From an uncultured Corynebacterium sp. (lineage in GTDB: Bacteria > Actinomycetota > Actinomycetes > Mycobacteriales > Mycobacteriaceae), in the NCBI RefSeq assembly GCF_902489365.1, contig NZ_CABTZR010000049.1, positions 1 to 16,959 of the forward strand: a stretch of 16,959 nt of DNA. Reading direction: 5' to 3'. The translations under genes and the position numbers were made by a program. The notes below the pieces were generated by a model. It was not told the DNA's origin and made no database searches. It saw only the letters and a program-made list of their open reading frames with translations. This document shows, piece after piece, positions 6,932-13,503 of the stretch (position 1 is its first letter; every line of letters starts with the position of its first letter).

Positions 6932-7851
6932 AGCTCCAGCTCGTCGAGAACCGCATCGAAAGCCGGCCCCACCTGGGTCCGCCACAGCGTGTCCACACGG
7001 TCATCCGCGCGTCCCGGCCCTCCGTTGATGGTGGCCACGCGCTTGCCCTGTTTCTTCGCCTCCAGAACGAAGCGGAAGCCGCTCATCACCGCCAGAGAAG
7101 AGCCGGCTACCAGCAGGGAGTCAGACTCGTTGACCATCGCGTAAGCGGCGTCTTTCTTGTGGGTAGGAACGGGCTCGCCGAAATAGACCACGTCGGGCTT
7201 CAGCCGCGGCGAACCGCACCGCACGCAGCCGGGCATGACAAATTCTTCGACCGCTTCTTGGCTGAGGGCAACGTCGCCGTCAGGGTTAACGTCCTCTTTG
7301 TTTACTATCCAGCGTTGCAGATATGTGGGGTTGGCTGTGGCCGCGCGGGCGTCGTAGTCCGCGCGTGTTTCTTCGTACCCGCAGCTCAAGCACACCACGT
7401 GCTGCATGTCCCCGTGCAGGGCGATGAGGTTGCGCTGCCCGGCTTCCTCGTGCAGGCCGTCTACGTTTTGTGTGACGACACCCGTAAGGAGCCCGGCGCA
7501 CTCGAGTTCGACCAACGCGTAGTGCGTGCGGTTGGGGTGTGCAGCTTGCATGACCCGCCAGCCGACAAAAGCACGCGCCCAATAGCGGTGCGAGGCCTGC
7601 GGGTCGTGCAGAAACTCCTGGTAGGTCATGGGGCGGTGCCGGCTGAGGGAGCCGTTCGGGCCGCGATAGTCCGGCACGCCTGATTCCGTGGACACTCCCG
7701 CCCCGGTGAGGACCATGACGTTGCCGTGGCGCAGTTGATCGGTGACGGCGTCTAGTGCCTGTTGTGGGGGAGTCGGCTCCGCAATCTCGGCAACGACCCG
7801 GGAGATGGAGCGCAACGCGGACTGGTGGGCGTGGGCAACAGCGGGATCCAT
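6928..7851 (-). CDS. SIRT4-like (class II) NAD-dependent protein deacylase
   Basis: A 307-residue sirtuin. NAD-binding motifs are GAGVSTESGVPDYRG (50-64), TQNVDGLH (127-134) with catalytic His146 (LHGD), and GSSLAV (250-255). The zinc site is Cys154, Cys157, Cys209 and Cys212. RYWARAFVGW, NPDGDV and KPDVVYFGE match the human SIRT4 pattern closely, placing it in class II rather than with CobB. Sirtuins remove acyl groups from lysine using NAD. SIRT4 is reported to remove lipoyl and biotinyl groups. The gene begins 11 bases after the BsaP-like gene in the bioB operon, so debiotinylation or delipoylation is a reasonable inference. An N-terminal extension of about 40 residues precedes the catalytic core. 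The start ATG has only a weak GGCTGGGG site. Confidence 0.93.
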   Translation of the reverse strand: MDPAVAHAHQSALRSISRVVAEIAEPTPPQQALDAVTDQLRHGNVMVLTGAGVSTESGVPDYRGPNGSLSRHRPMTYQEFLHDPQASHRYWARAFVGWRVMQAAHPNRTHYALVELECAGLLTGVVTQNVDGLHEEAGQRNLIALHGDMQHVVCLSCGYEETRADYDARAATANPTYLQRWIVNKEDVNPDGDVALSQEAVEEFVMPGCVRCGSPRLKPDVVYFGEPVPTHKKDAAYAMVNESDSLLVAGSSLAVMSGFRFVLEAKKQGKRVATINGGPGRADDRVDTLWRTQVGPAFDAVLDELEL

Positions 7852-7862
7852 GGTGCCCCAGC

Positions 7863-8117
7863 CTACGGGAGGGCCTCCTCATAAAGGTGATCCGAGTCCA
7901 GTTCGCCATGGCGCGAGCAGCGCGCGTTCCAGCCGTCCGGGCGCACCTGCACCACCATGCGGCGCCCGCACAGCTGGCAATAGCGCGGGACGTCCAGGCC
8001 CGCCGCGGCTGCTGGATGGAGGGGAAAGTTTTCACTGAGCGGCTTGCCGGTGTTGGGGTGGAACAGCGGCTCCTCGCCGGCGAGGACGGCGGCGGCTAAA
8101 GCTGTTGAGTTTTCCAT
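7863..8117 (-). CDS. bsaP: BsaP-like biotin synthase auxiliary protein
   Basis: An 84-residue protein with the pattern RYCQLCGRRMVVQV...GWNARCSRHG. Cys47, Cys50, Cys67 and His70 could hold a metal or an Fe-S cluster. Size, motif and position directly after bioB match the actinobacterial BsaP family, described as an Fe-S protein needed for full BioB activity. The start codon shares its A with the bioB stop (TGATG), so the proteins are translationally coupled. The family assignment is from memory of the motif. Confidence 0.82.
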   Translation of the reverse strand: MENSTALAAAVLAGEEPLFHPNTGKPLSENFPLHPAAAAGLDVPRYCQLCGRRMVVQVRPDGWNARCSRHGELDSDHLYEEALP

Positions 8118-9097
8118 CAGAGCGCCTTGATGGGCAGGTCGATGCGGCCAAGCATGTCGACGTCCTTCTCAATCTGCTTGCCCAGCGTGGTCAGGTAGTT
8201 GCCGGCGATAATGGCGTTGATGCCGCCAAGCAGGCCCTTTTCCGTGCCGTCGTCACCGAGCGAGAGCTCGCGGCCACCCGCAAAGCGCAGGGTTACAGAC
8301 GGCATGGCCAAGCGGAAGGCAGCCACGGCGCGCAGCGCCTCACCGAGCGGGACCAGCGGGTAGTCCGCGAATGGTGTGCCCGGGCGCGGGTCGAGGAAGT
8401 TCATCGGCACCTCGCAGGGCTCGAGCTGGGCCAGCTGGTAGGCGAACTCGGCGCGGTCTTCCAGTGATTCGCCCATTCCGATGATGCCGCCGGAGCAAAT
8501 CTCCATACCCACCGCGCGGACGTTCTCGAGGGTCTCTTTGCGCTCCTCCCAGGTGTGCGTGGTGACCACGTTGGGGAAGAAGGACTTCGAAGTCTCCAGG
8601 TTGTGGTTGTAGCGCTGGGCGCCCATGTCCTTAAGGCGCTGGGCCTGCTCGCGGGTCAGCGTGCCCAGGGACAGGGAAATTTCGATATCGACTTCGTCGA
8701 GGATGGCCGGGATGGCTTCGGCAACCTGGGACAGCAGGTTTTCATCCGGGGCCTTCACAGCTGCCACGATGCAGAATTCGGTAGCACCCGTCTTGGCGGT
8801 CTTTTTGGCGGCTTCTACCAGCTCCGGAATGTTGAGGCGCGCGGCGCGTACGGGGGACTCGAAAAGGCCCGACTGCGAGCAGAAGTGGCAGTCCTCCGGG
8901 CAGCCGCCGGTCTTAATGGAGATGATGCCTTCCACGGAGACGTCCGGGCCGCACCACTTGAGGCGGGTTTGATGCGCGATGTCCGCGATCTCTTCCAGCT
9001 GCTCATCCGGGATCTGAAGGACCTGTAGCAGCTCTTCTTCGTTCAGGCCGATGCCCTGCTCCAGGGCTTTGTCGCGTGCGATATCTACGATGCTCAT
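8117..9097 (-). CDS. bioB: biotin synthase (radical SAM)
   Basis: A 326-residue enzyme that inserts sulfur into dethiobiotin in the last step of biotin synthesis. The radical-SAM triad is Cys66, Cys70 and Cys73 (GGCPEDCHFC). Auxiliary-cluster ligands are visible as Cys109 (TEFCIVAA), Cys201 (MEICSGG) and Arg271 (TLRFAGGRE), but the position of E. coli Cys128 reads Ser (EISLSLG, about 141). AGG lies about 10 bases before the ATG. The upstream region carries a BioQ-like operator (9111-9127). It is the first gene of the bioB-bsaP-sirtuin operon. Confidence 0.96.
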   Translation of the reverse strand: MSIVDIARDKALEQGIGLNEEELLQVLQIPDEQLEEIADIAHQTRLKWCGPDVSVEGIISIKTGGCPEDCHFCSQSGLFESPVRAARLNIPELVEAAKKTAKTGATEFCIVAAVKAPDENLLSQVAEAIPAILDEVDIEISLSLGTLTREQAQRLKDMGAQRYNHNLETSKSFFPNVVTTHTWEERKETLENVRAVGMEICSGGIIGMGESLEDRAEFAYQLAQLEPCEVPMNFLDPRPGTPFADYPLVPLGEALRAVAAFRLAMPSVTLRFAGGRELSLGDDGTEKGLLGGINAIIAGNYLTTLGKQIEKDVDMLGRIDLPIKAL

Positions 9098-9110
9098 GCG
9101 GGAAACCTTA

Positions 9111-9127
9111 CTTGAACACCGTTCAAG
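9111..9127. promoter_or_regulatory. BioQ-like operator upstream of bioB
   Basis: Perfect inverted repeat CTTGAAC-ACC-GTTCAAG. The inner TGAAC-N3-GTT matches the motif reported for the TetR-type biotin repressor BioQ of corynebacteria (TGAAC-N3-GTTAC). It lies 14 bases before the bioB ATG, a position fit for repression. No bioQ gene is in the window. Confidence 0.8.
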
Positions 9128-9161
9128 TTGTGGTAAATCGACGCACTTTATTGGGCACGGC

Positions 9162-9167
9162 TACCCT
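9162..9167 (+). promoter_or_regulatory. -10 hexamer of a leaderless-type promoter (M20 peptidase gene)
   Basis: TACCCT ends 7 bases before the ATG at 9175, and no Shine-Dalgarno precedes that ATG. This fits a leaderless transcript. No good -35 was seen. Confidence 0.35.
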
Positions 9168-9174
9168 TTAGTCC

Positions 9175-10491
9175 ATGGATTCCACGCTCTACGACGACAC
9201 CCTCGCACTACTTCAGGAGCTTATTCGCAATGCCTGCGTGAATGACCTCACACCAGACTCCGGCAACGAGGTCCGCAATGCTGATACCTTGGAGCGATTT
9301 TTTGCAGGCACCCCGGTGGAGATTCAACGCTATGAATCGCACCCCGGCCGCGTGACCATCGTGGTGACCGTTCCGGGTGACGCAGGTAAGGAGCCGCTGA
9401 CGCTCATGGGCCACACGGATGTCGTTCCCGTCGACGAGCCCAAGTGGACCAAGCCGCCCTTCGACGCCGTCATCGAAGATGGCAAGCTCTACGGCCGCGG
9501 CGCGGTAGACATGCTTTTTATTACGGCAACGATGGCGGCGGTGACGAGGGACGTCGCCAAGCGCGGCAATCACGGCGGCACCCTGGCCTTTGTCGGCATG
9601 GCGGACGAGGAGGCCCGCGGTGGTTTGGGATCCATCTGGATGGATAAGCACCACCCGGAGGCCTACTCGGTGCGCAACTGCCTCTCGGAGACCGGCGGTA
9701 GCCACCTGCCCGGCGCGCTCGGCTTCAACGTCGGCGAGAAGGGCGCCGGCCAGCGCCGTCTGCACGTGCACGGCGATGCCGGCCACGGCTCGACGCCCTT
9801 TGGCAAGGACTTCGCCATCGTCAAGATCGGTGAGGTCGCTCGCCGCATCGCCGCTGCCGAGCCGCCCGTGGCCACGGATGAGGTGTGGCAGGGATTCGTC
9901 AAGACCTTCCGCTTCGACCCCGCAACGGAGGCAGCGCTTCTCGACGGCTCCGCTACCGCCGCTGATTACGAAAAATTCGGTAATTTGTCTGCCTATGCCC
10001 ACGCCTTCTCGCACACGACGATTGCCCAAACCGTCCTGCGCGCGGGTGGTGCCATCAACGTGCTGCCCTCCCATGCCTACCTGGAGATGGACATCCGCCC
10101 CTTCCCCGGCCAGACCCAGGAGGAGCTTGATGATTTCCTACGCGAAGCGCTCGGCGATATGGCCGAGGAGGTAGAAATCGAGCACCTTATTACTGAGGAC
10201 GCCACACAGTCCTCCACCGATACTGAACTGTGGCGCTGCATCGAGGAGACCGCCCACGAATTTTTTCCGGATAAGGAAGTACTGCCGGTGCTGGCGACGG
10301 GTGGTTCCGACCTACGCGTGGCGCGCCGCCGCGGCGGCAACGCCTATGGTTTTGCGCTGCACGGCGCGGATCGGGACATGGCCAGCGCGAACTCGCAGCT
10401 GCACAGCCACGACGAGCACCTGTACTTGGAGGACTTGGAGCTGACCGTGAAGGCGTATTCTTCGCTGGTCGATCGTTTCCTGAGCCGCTAA
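9175..10491 (+). CDS. M20-family metallopeptidase (DapE/ArgE/dipeptidase-like)
   Basis: A 438-residue cytoplasmic zinc hydrolase. Zinc ligands and catalytic residues visible are His80 (MGHTDVVP), Asp112 (YGRGAVDM), Glu145-Glu146 (ADEEARGG) and Glu172 (LSETGG), plus the late His in QLHSHDEHLY. A dimerisation domain with GDAGHGSTPFG lies between. Length and motifs fit the M20 group of dipeptidases and deacylases; the substrate is not determined, and specific DapE function is not supported. After GRGAVDM the usual Lys is Leu. The gene is divergent from bioB, and the BioQ-like site lies about 50 bases upstream, so cross-regulation is possible but unproven. Confidence 0.88.
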   Translation: MDSTLYDDTLALLQELIRNACVNDLTPDSGNEVRNADTLERFFAGTPVEIQRYESHPGRVTIVVTVPGDAGKEPLTLMGHTDVVPVDEPKWTKPPFDAVIEDGKLYGRGAVDMLFITATMAAVTRDVAKRGNHGGTLAFVGMADEEARGGLGSIWMDKHHPEAYSVRNCLSETGGSHLPGALGFNVGEKGAGQRRLHVHGDAGHGSTPFGKDFAIVKIGEVARRIAAAEPPVATDEVWQGFVKTFRFDPATEAALLDGSATAADYEKFGNLSAYAHAFSHTTIAQTVLRAGGAINVLPSHAYLEMDIRPFPGQTQEELDDFLREALGDMAEEVEIEHLITEDATQSSTDTELWRCIEETAHEFFPDKEVLPVLATGGSDLRVARRRGGNAYGFALHGADRDMASANSQLHSHDEHLYLEDLELTVKAYSSLVDRFLSR

Positions 10492-10508
10492 CGCAAACGT
10501 GTAAAAGC

Positions 10509-10526
10509 TGTGGCACAATGTGGCGC
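10509..10526 (+). promoter_or_regulatory. extended -10 with TGTGGC direct repeat, leaderless-type
   Basis: TGTGGC occurs twice (10509-10514 and 10519-10524) and overlaps an extended -10, TGG-CACAAT, that ends 7 bases before the ATG at 10527. Almost the same sequence precedes the gene at 11985. Confidence 0.4.
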
Positions 10527-11051
10527 ATGAGAAATAAGCTTGTCCTGTGCTCCGTTGCTGCCGCCATCGGCCTGTCCGCTCCTACCGCCTCCGCCGACAT
10601 GGTGGATGACTACCTGGCCAAGGTTCCGGCCGGCCAGATCTCCTGCGAGCAGGCCACCAAGTACTACACCAACCCGTCCGACTACAACAGCAAGAAATCC
10701 CAGGCGCTCACTGCCGCTAACTTCCACCCGCGCGGCGGCGAGATCCGTGACGCTGTCGCCCGCGCCGACGAGGCCATCGCTCGCTGCGGCCTGAACGGCG
10801 GCGGGGACAAGACCGCCCCCACAAATAATAATGGCAACAACCAGGGCGCACCGGCCCACGACAAACAGCCGGCCCCAGCTAAGAACGGAAATGGCAGCAA
10901 CTCTGGTGGCACACAAGCCCCAGCCCCGGCCAACAACGCTTTTCCGACCTTCCCGCTGACCATCGGCGGTTTCACCATTAACGTTCCGGACATCGTGGCC
11001 TTCCTCAAGACCCTCGTCGAGGGCACCCCGCTGGCCCAGCTTTTGCCGTAG
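10527..11051 (+). CDS. small secreted protein, possible haemophore-related
   Basis: A 174-residue precursor with a Sec signal peptide (MRNKLVLC..., cleavage after Ala-Ser-Ala at 23). The mature N-terminal domain (24-90) is helical-looking with two Cys (40 and 87) that could form a disulfide and the segment ANFHPRGGEI. A Gly/Asn/Pro-rich linker (91-137) follows, then a short apolar C-terminus (PTFPLTIGGF...). The two-Cys secreted helical domain resembles haemophore-like actinobacterial proteins only in general layout, so the function is open. The start at 10527 is preferred over the ATG at 10518 because it gives a compact signal peptide and fits the -10. Its stop is 4 bases from the end of the convergent CHY gene. 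Confidence 0.72.
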   Translation: MRNKLVLCSVAAAIGLSAPTASADMVDDYLAKVPAGQISCEQATKYYTNPSDYNSKKSQALTAANFHPRGGEIRDAVARADEAIARCGLNGGGDKTAPTNNNGNNQGAPAHDKQPAPAKNGNGSNSGGTQAPAPANNAFPTFPLTIGGFTINVPDIVAFLKTLVEGTPLAQLLP

Positions 11052-11055
11052 AAGA

Positions 11056-11196
11056 CTAGAGGAAGTACGTCCCCGCGTGCAGCGCACAGCCGGTATTGAA
11101 GGCATGCCGGCACGCGGGGCACTTGTTCGCAACGACGTCGACAAGCGTGTGCCAGTGGCGGCACCGGCCCTCCGCGTCAATCGCTCCTTGGATCAT
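11056..11196 (-). CDS. 46-residue CHY zinc-finger-like protein lacking its central part
   Basis: The start ATG overlaps the TGA stop of the PaaX-like gene (ATGA), so it is likely translated by coupling. Residues 11-24 (RCRHWHTLVDVVAN) match the start of bacterial CHY zinc-finger proteins, and residues 26-45 (CPACRHAFNTGCALHAGTYF) match their extreme C-terminus. The central CHY core of about 55 residues with the C-C-Y-x-C-H cluster is missing with the frame kept. Remaining Cys and His could still bind zinc. It is either a natural miniature protein or a deletion derivative. Confidence 0.7.
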   Translation of the reverse strand: MIQGAIDAEGRCRHWHTLVDVVANKCPACRHAFNTGCALHAGTYFL

Positions 11197-11915
11197 GGCC
11201 ACGACTCTAACAGCCGCGCCATCGCCCGGTGGGCCGGCGTGATGTCCATGCGCAGGCGGCTCTCCAGCAATTCCGCAGGGAAATCAGCGGGGAGAAGCTG
11301 TGCGGGGAAGGGCGGGGTGCGGCGCAGCGCCGCGAAGGCGGCGGCGTGGCGGCGCGTAGTTTCGACGACGATGCCAACGTCATCGGTGGGCAAAGGGGGG
11401 ACGTCGCCCAGCGCGCTAATACGAGCAGCACTATCCTCAAGGTCCCACGCGGTGGCAATAACGTCGCGAGCAGTGTCCTCATCCACGGACCAGGTGCCGA
11501 TAAAGGTTTTCTGCGCCCACTCCCCCGGCGCGTGGGCGCCCACCAGGACTCCGGGCCGCAGCTGCCGGAAACCGCTGGCATGGGCGGCGCGCAGGAAGGC
11601 ATCTTTCTCCGCACGGCGATCCTCGCCGATATCGAAGATCACCGTGTGAAACGCCCCCTCCCACTGGAAGTCGCGCGGCGAACCTAGGTGACGAAACTCC
11701 GCAAGGTAGTCACCCACCATGGAATACACGGAACAACGCCCCGCTCGGCGCGAGGATAGGTCGCCCGCGCGCACCATACGGGATAGATACGTGCGCGCAC
11801 CGGCCGGCGACAGACCCAGCCCAGTGAGGATCGGTGTCAGCACAGGCCCGGGGAGCTCCTCGCGGCGCGCCAACCCACAGAGGTATCCAAAAGTTCCTGG
11901 TCCAACGTCAGCCAT
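11193..11915 (-). CDS. PaaX-like transcriptional regulator
   Basis: A 240-residue protein. The N-terminus holds a winged-helix domain (LTPILTGLGLSPAGARTYLSRMVRAG) followed by a PaaX-type beta-wing and the C-terminal domain with FHTVIFDIGEDRRAEKDAFLRAAHASGF. PaaX proteins repress phenylacetate degradation and respond to phenylacetyl-CoA; here no such genes are near, so only the family is assigned. The start at 11915 has GGTTGGGG upstream. A 12-bp palindrome (11921-11932) is next to the start and could be its own operator. It is coupled by a 4-base overlap to the downstream mini-CHY gene. Confidence 0.8.
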   Translation of the reverse strand: MADVGPGTFGYLCGLARREELPGPVLTPILTGLGLSPAGARTYLSRMVRAGDLSSRRAGRCSVYSMVGDYLAEFRHLGSPRDFQWEGAFHTVIFDIGEDRRAEKDAFLRAAHASGFRQLRPGVLVGAHAPGEWAQKTFIGTWSVDEDTARDVIATAWDLEDSAARISALGDVPPLPTDDVGIVVETTRRHAAAFAALRRTPPFPAQLLPADFPAELLESRLRMDITPAHRAMARLLESWP

Positions 11916-11920
11916 GCCCC

Positions 11921-11932
11921 AACCCTAGGGTT
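11921..11932. promoter_or_regulatory. AACCCTAGGGTT palindrome before the PaaX-like gene
   Basis: A perfect 12-bp palindrome 5 bases before the start codon of the regulator, in the interval shared with the divergent membrane-protein gene. An autoregulatory operator is a reasonable guess; it is not a terminator, since the stem has no loop. Confidence 0.35.
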
Positions 11933-11966
11933 TTTATGTGTCAGAAACAAACCGATTCGTATGTTT

Positions 11967-11984
11967 TGTGGCACACTATGTGGC
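11967..11984 (+). promoter_or_regulatory. extended -10 with TGTGGC direct repeat, leaderless-type
   Basis: TGTGGC at 11967-11972 and 11979-11984 flank TGG-CACACT, a -10-like element ending 7 bases before the ATG at 11985. It parallels the element before 10527. Confidence 0.4.
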
Positions 11985-12617
11985 ATGAGTCTCAATCCAC
12001 GCCTGCTCAACTTCCTCATCCTCGGCGTCTTCGACGTCGGCCTGGCCATCCTGCTATTCCAGATCGTCGATTCCGCAACCAACAACCACGTCTATGCCTA
12101 CCTGGCCGCCAGCATCGGCCCCCTCGTCGGCGGCATCATCCAGCATGTGCGCCAGAAGTCTTTTTCTGGGATTTCTGCGTTGATCCTTGCCTTCAACGTT
12201 GCTGCGGCGTTGGCCACGCTGGTCGGTGGCACCGATGAGCGCCTCCTGCTAGTTAAAGGCAGCGTTGTTACCGGCATTATTGGCTTGCTCTTCCTCGGCA
12301 GCCTGGCCCTTGGAAAGCCCCTTGCCTTCTACTTTGGCCAGCGCTTTGGCACCGACGGTACAAAGGAAGGCGTCGCCTACTGGAACGGGTTGTGGAAATA
12401 CCCGATCTTCCGCGCCTCCCAGCGCTACATCACCATCGTGTGGGGCGTCGTGTTCCTGCTCGAGGCCATCATCCGCGTCGTCGCCGCCTATTCCCTCCCC
12501 TTCACCACCGCCTACTGGCTGTCGAATGCGTTGCCCTTCGTGGCCCTCGCTATCTGCCTGACGGCCACCTTCGTCATTGCTGCACGCACCCGCAAGTCCG
12601 CGCCGACCCCGGCCTAG
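11985..12617 (+). CDS. multi-pass membrane protein, VC0807-like
   Basis: A 210-residue protein with about six hydrophobic segments (near residues 8-26, 32-52, 61-80, 88-107, 147-168 and 178-200) and a basic C-terminal tail. The layout (IVDSATNNHVYAYLAASIGPLVGGI; YFGQRFGTD; YWNGLWKYP) resembles the VC0807-type family of unknown function. The start MSLNPRLL at 11985 is preferred over the upstream ATG at 11961, as the latter precedes the -10 element. The gene is divergent from the PaaX-like regulator and its stop interlocks with that of the secreted lipase. Confidence 0.7.
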   Translation: MSLNPRLLNFLILGVFDVGLAILLFQIVDSATNNHVYAYLAASIGPLVGGIIQHVRQKSFSGISALILAFNVAAALATLVGGTDERLLLVKGSVVTGIIGLLFLGSLALGKPLAFYFGQRFGTDGTKEGVAYWNGLWKYPIFRASQRYITIVWGVVFLLEAIIRVVAAYSLPFTTAYWLSNALPFVALAICLTATFVIAARTRKSAPTPA

Positions 12618-13441
12618 CGCGTGAGCCCCCACAGAATCTGCTCGTGCACGCGCGGGTCGTGGGGCAGCTGCCCATGGTCGACCGGGGCCGATTCCACGTT
12701 GACCACATCCGCTCCCGGAACAGCGGTCAGCTCAGAGGTCTGATTCGGCGTCACAGTGCTATCCTCCGACGAGTAGATGGAGGTGTAGGTGACGCCGGGC
12801 GCGGTGTCCGGCAACTGGTTGAGATTCTCCATGAACTCCGAGCCCTCCAACTGCTGAATGCCGGCGCTGGTACCTACGAATTTGACCACGCTGGGGGCAA
12901 TTTTGGCTGCCGTGCTTAGCGACGTTGCTCTGCCGCCCCACGTCGTCCCGTGAAAATTCGCGCCGATGGTGACCACGCGGTTCACTTCATCGGGCGAACC
13001 GTAGAACTGGGTGAAGGTCTTGGTGTGCAGGCCGCCCTGGGAGAAGCCCACGAGGTTTACTTTGTGTGCTCCGGTGACCTCCCGGATGTGCTCTATCTGC
13101 CTGGCTATTTCGCGCCCAGCGGACTCTAGATCCGCAATCCCCTTCAGGTAGTCATAGGCGTTCTGGTAGGCCACGTCCTCGGCGCCATAATCGAAGGCCC
13201 AGACGCACATGCCCTGGTCCTTGAGTGTCGGGATGAGGTCGTTCCACTCAGCCGAGTTAGCCGAGGTTCCGTGCAGCAAAACGACCGGCTCGGTAACAGG
13301 ACCCGTGGGCTGGCAGTCGGGATCGTTGATGTCGAGACCCTGCGCAGCGGAGGTCTCCATGGTTTGAGCATGGGCCGGAACGGGGGCCGCAGTGGCGAGG
13401 AGAATAGCGAGGAAGGCACGCTGCAGGAAGCCGTTTTTCAT
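12614..13441 (-). CDS. secreted lipase (class 2-like alpha/beta hydrolase)
   Basis: A 275-residue precursor with a signal peptide (MKNGFLQRAFLAILLATAAP, cleavage after AHA at 25). The oxyanion segment is VVLLHGTSAN (53-62), the nucleophile Ser134 is in GFSQG, the acid is probably Asp227 (SSEDSTV) and the base His256 (VDHGQLP). It would hydrolyse lipids or esters outside the membrane. It is a relative of the cytoplasmic hydrolase at 6182-6931, with the same motif order. No Shine-Dalgarno is seen: the minus-strand sequence before the ATG reads TGTCTCCTT. A TAGACT element is 8 bases before the ATG, so a leaderless transcript is likely. Confidence 0.9.
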   Translation of the reverse strand: MKNGFLQRAFLAILLATAAPVPAHAQTMETSAAQGLDINDPDCQPTGPVTEPVVLLHGTSANSAEWNDLIPTLKDQGMCVWAFDYGAEDVAYQNAYDYLKGIADLESAGREIARQIEHIREVTGAHKVNLVGFSQGGLHTKTFTQFYGSPDEVNRVVTIGANFHGTTWGGRATSLSTAAKIAPSVVKFVGTSAGIQQLEGSEFMENLNQLPDTAPGVTYTSIYSSEDSTVTPNQTSELTAVPGADVVNVESAPVDHGQLPHDPRVHEQILWGLTR

Positions 13442-13449
13442 AAGGAGAC

Positions 13450-13455
13450 AGTCTA
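13450..13455 (-). promoter_or_regulatory. -10 hexamer TAGACT before the secreted lipase
   Basis: On the minus strand TAGACT is followed by GTCTCCTT and the ATG (8 bases). The string TAGACTGTC recurs before the membrane-protein gene at 15333. Confidence 0.4.
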
Positions 13456-13503
13456 TCGCCGGTCCCTGAGCGTCTACTGTACGGTTCCTGCATGCCTACC
13501 GAA

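Noticed and set aside
8555..9028. Plus-strand open frame inside bioB
   Set aside because: Opposes a clear bioB gene and shows no recognisable domain.
11921..11932. AACCCTAGGGTT as a telomere-like repeat or terminator
   Set aside because: Only one copy and no loop for a terminator; kept as a possible operator.
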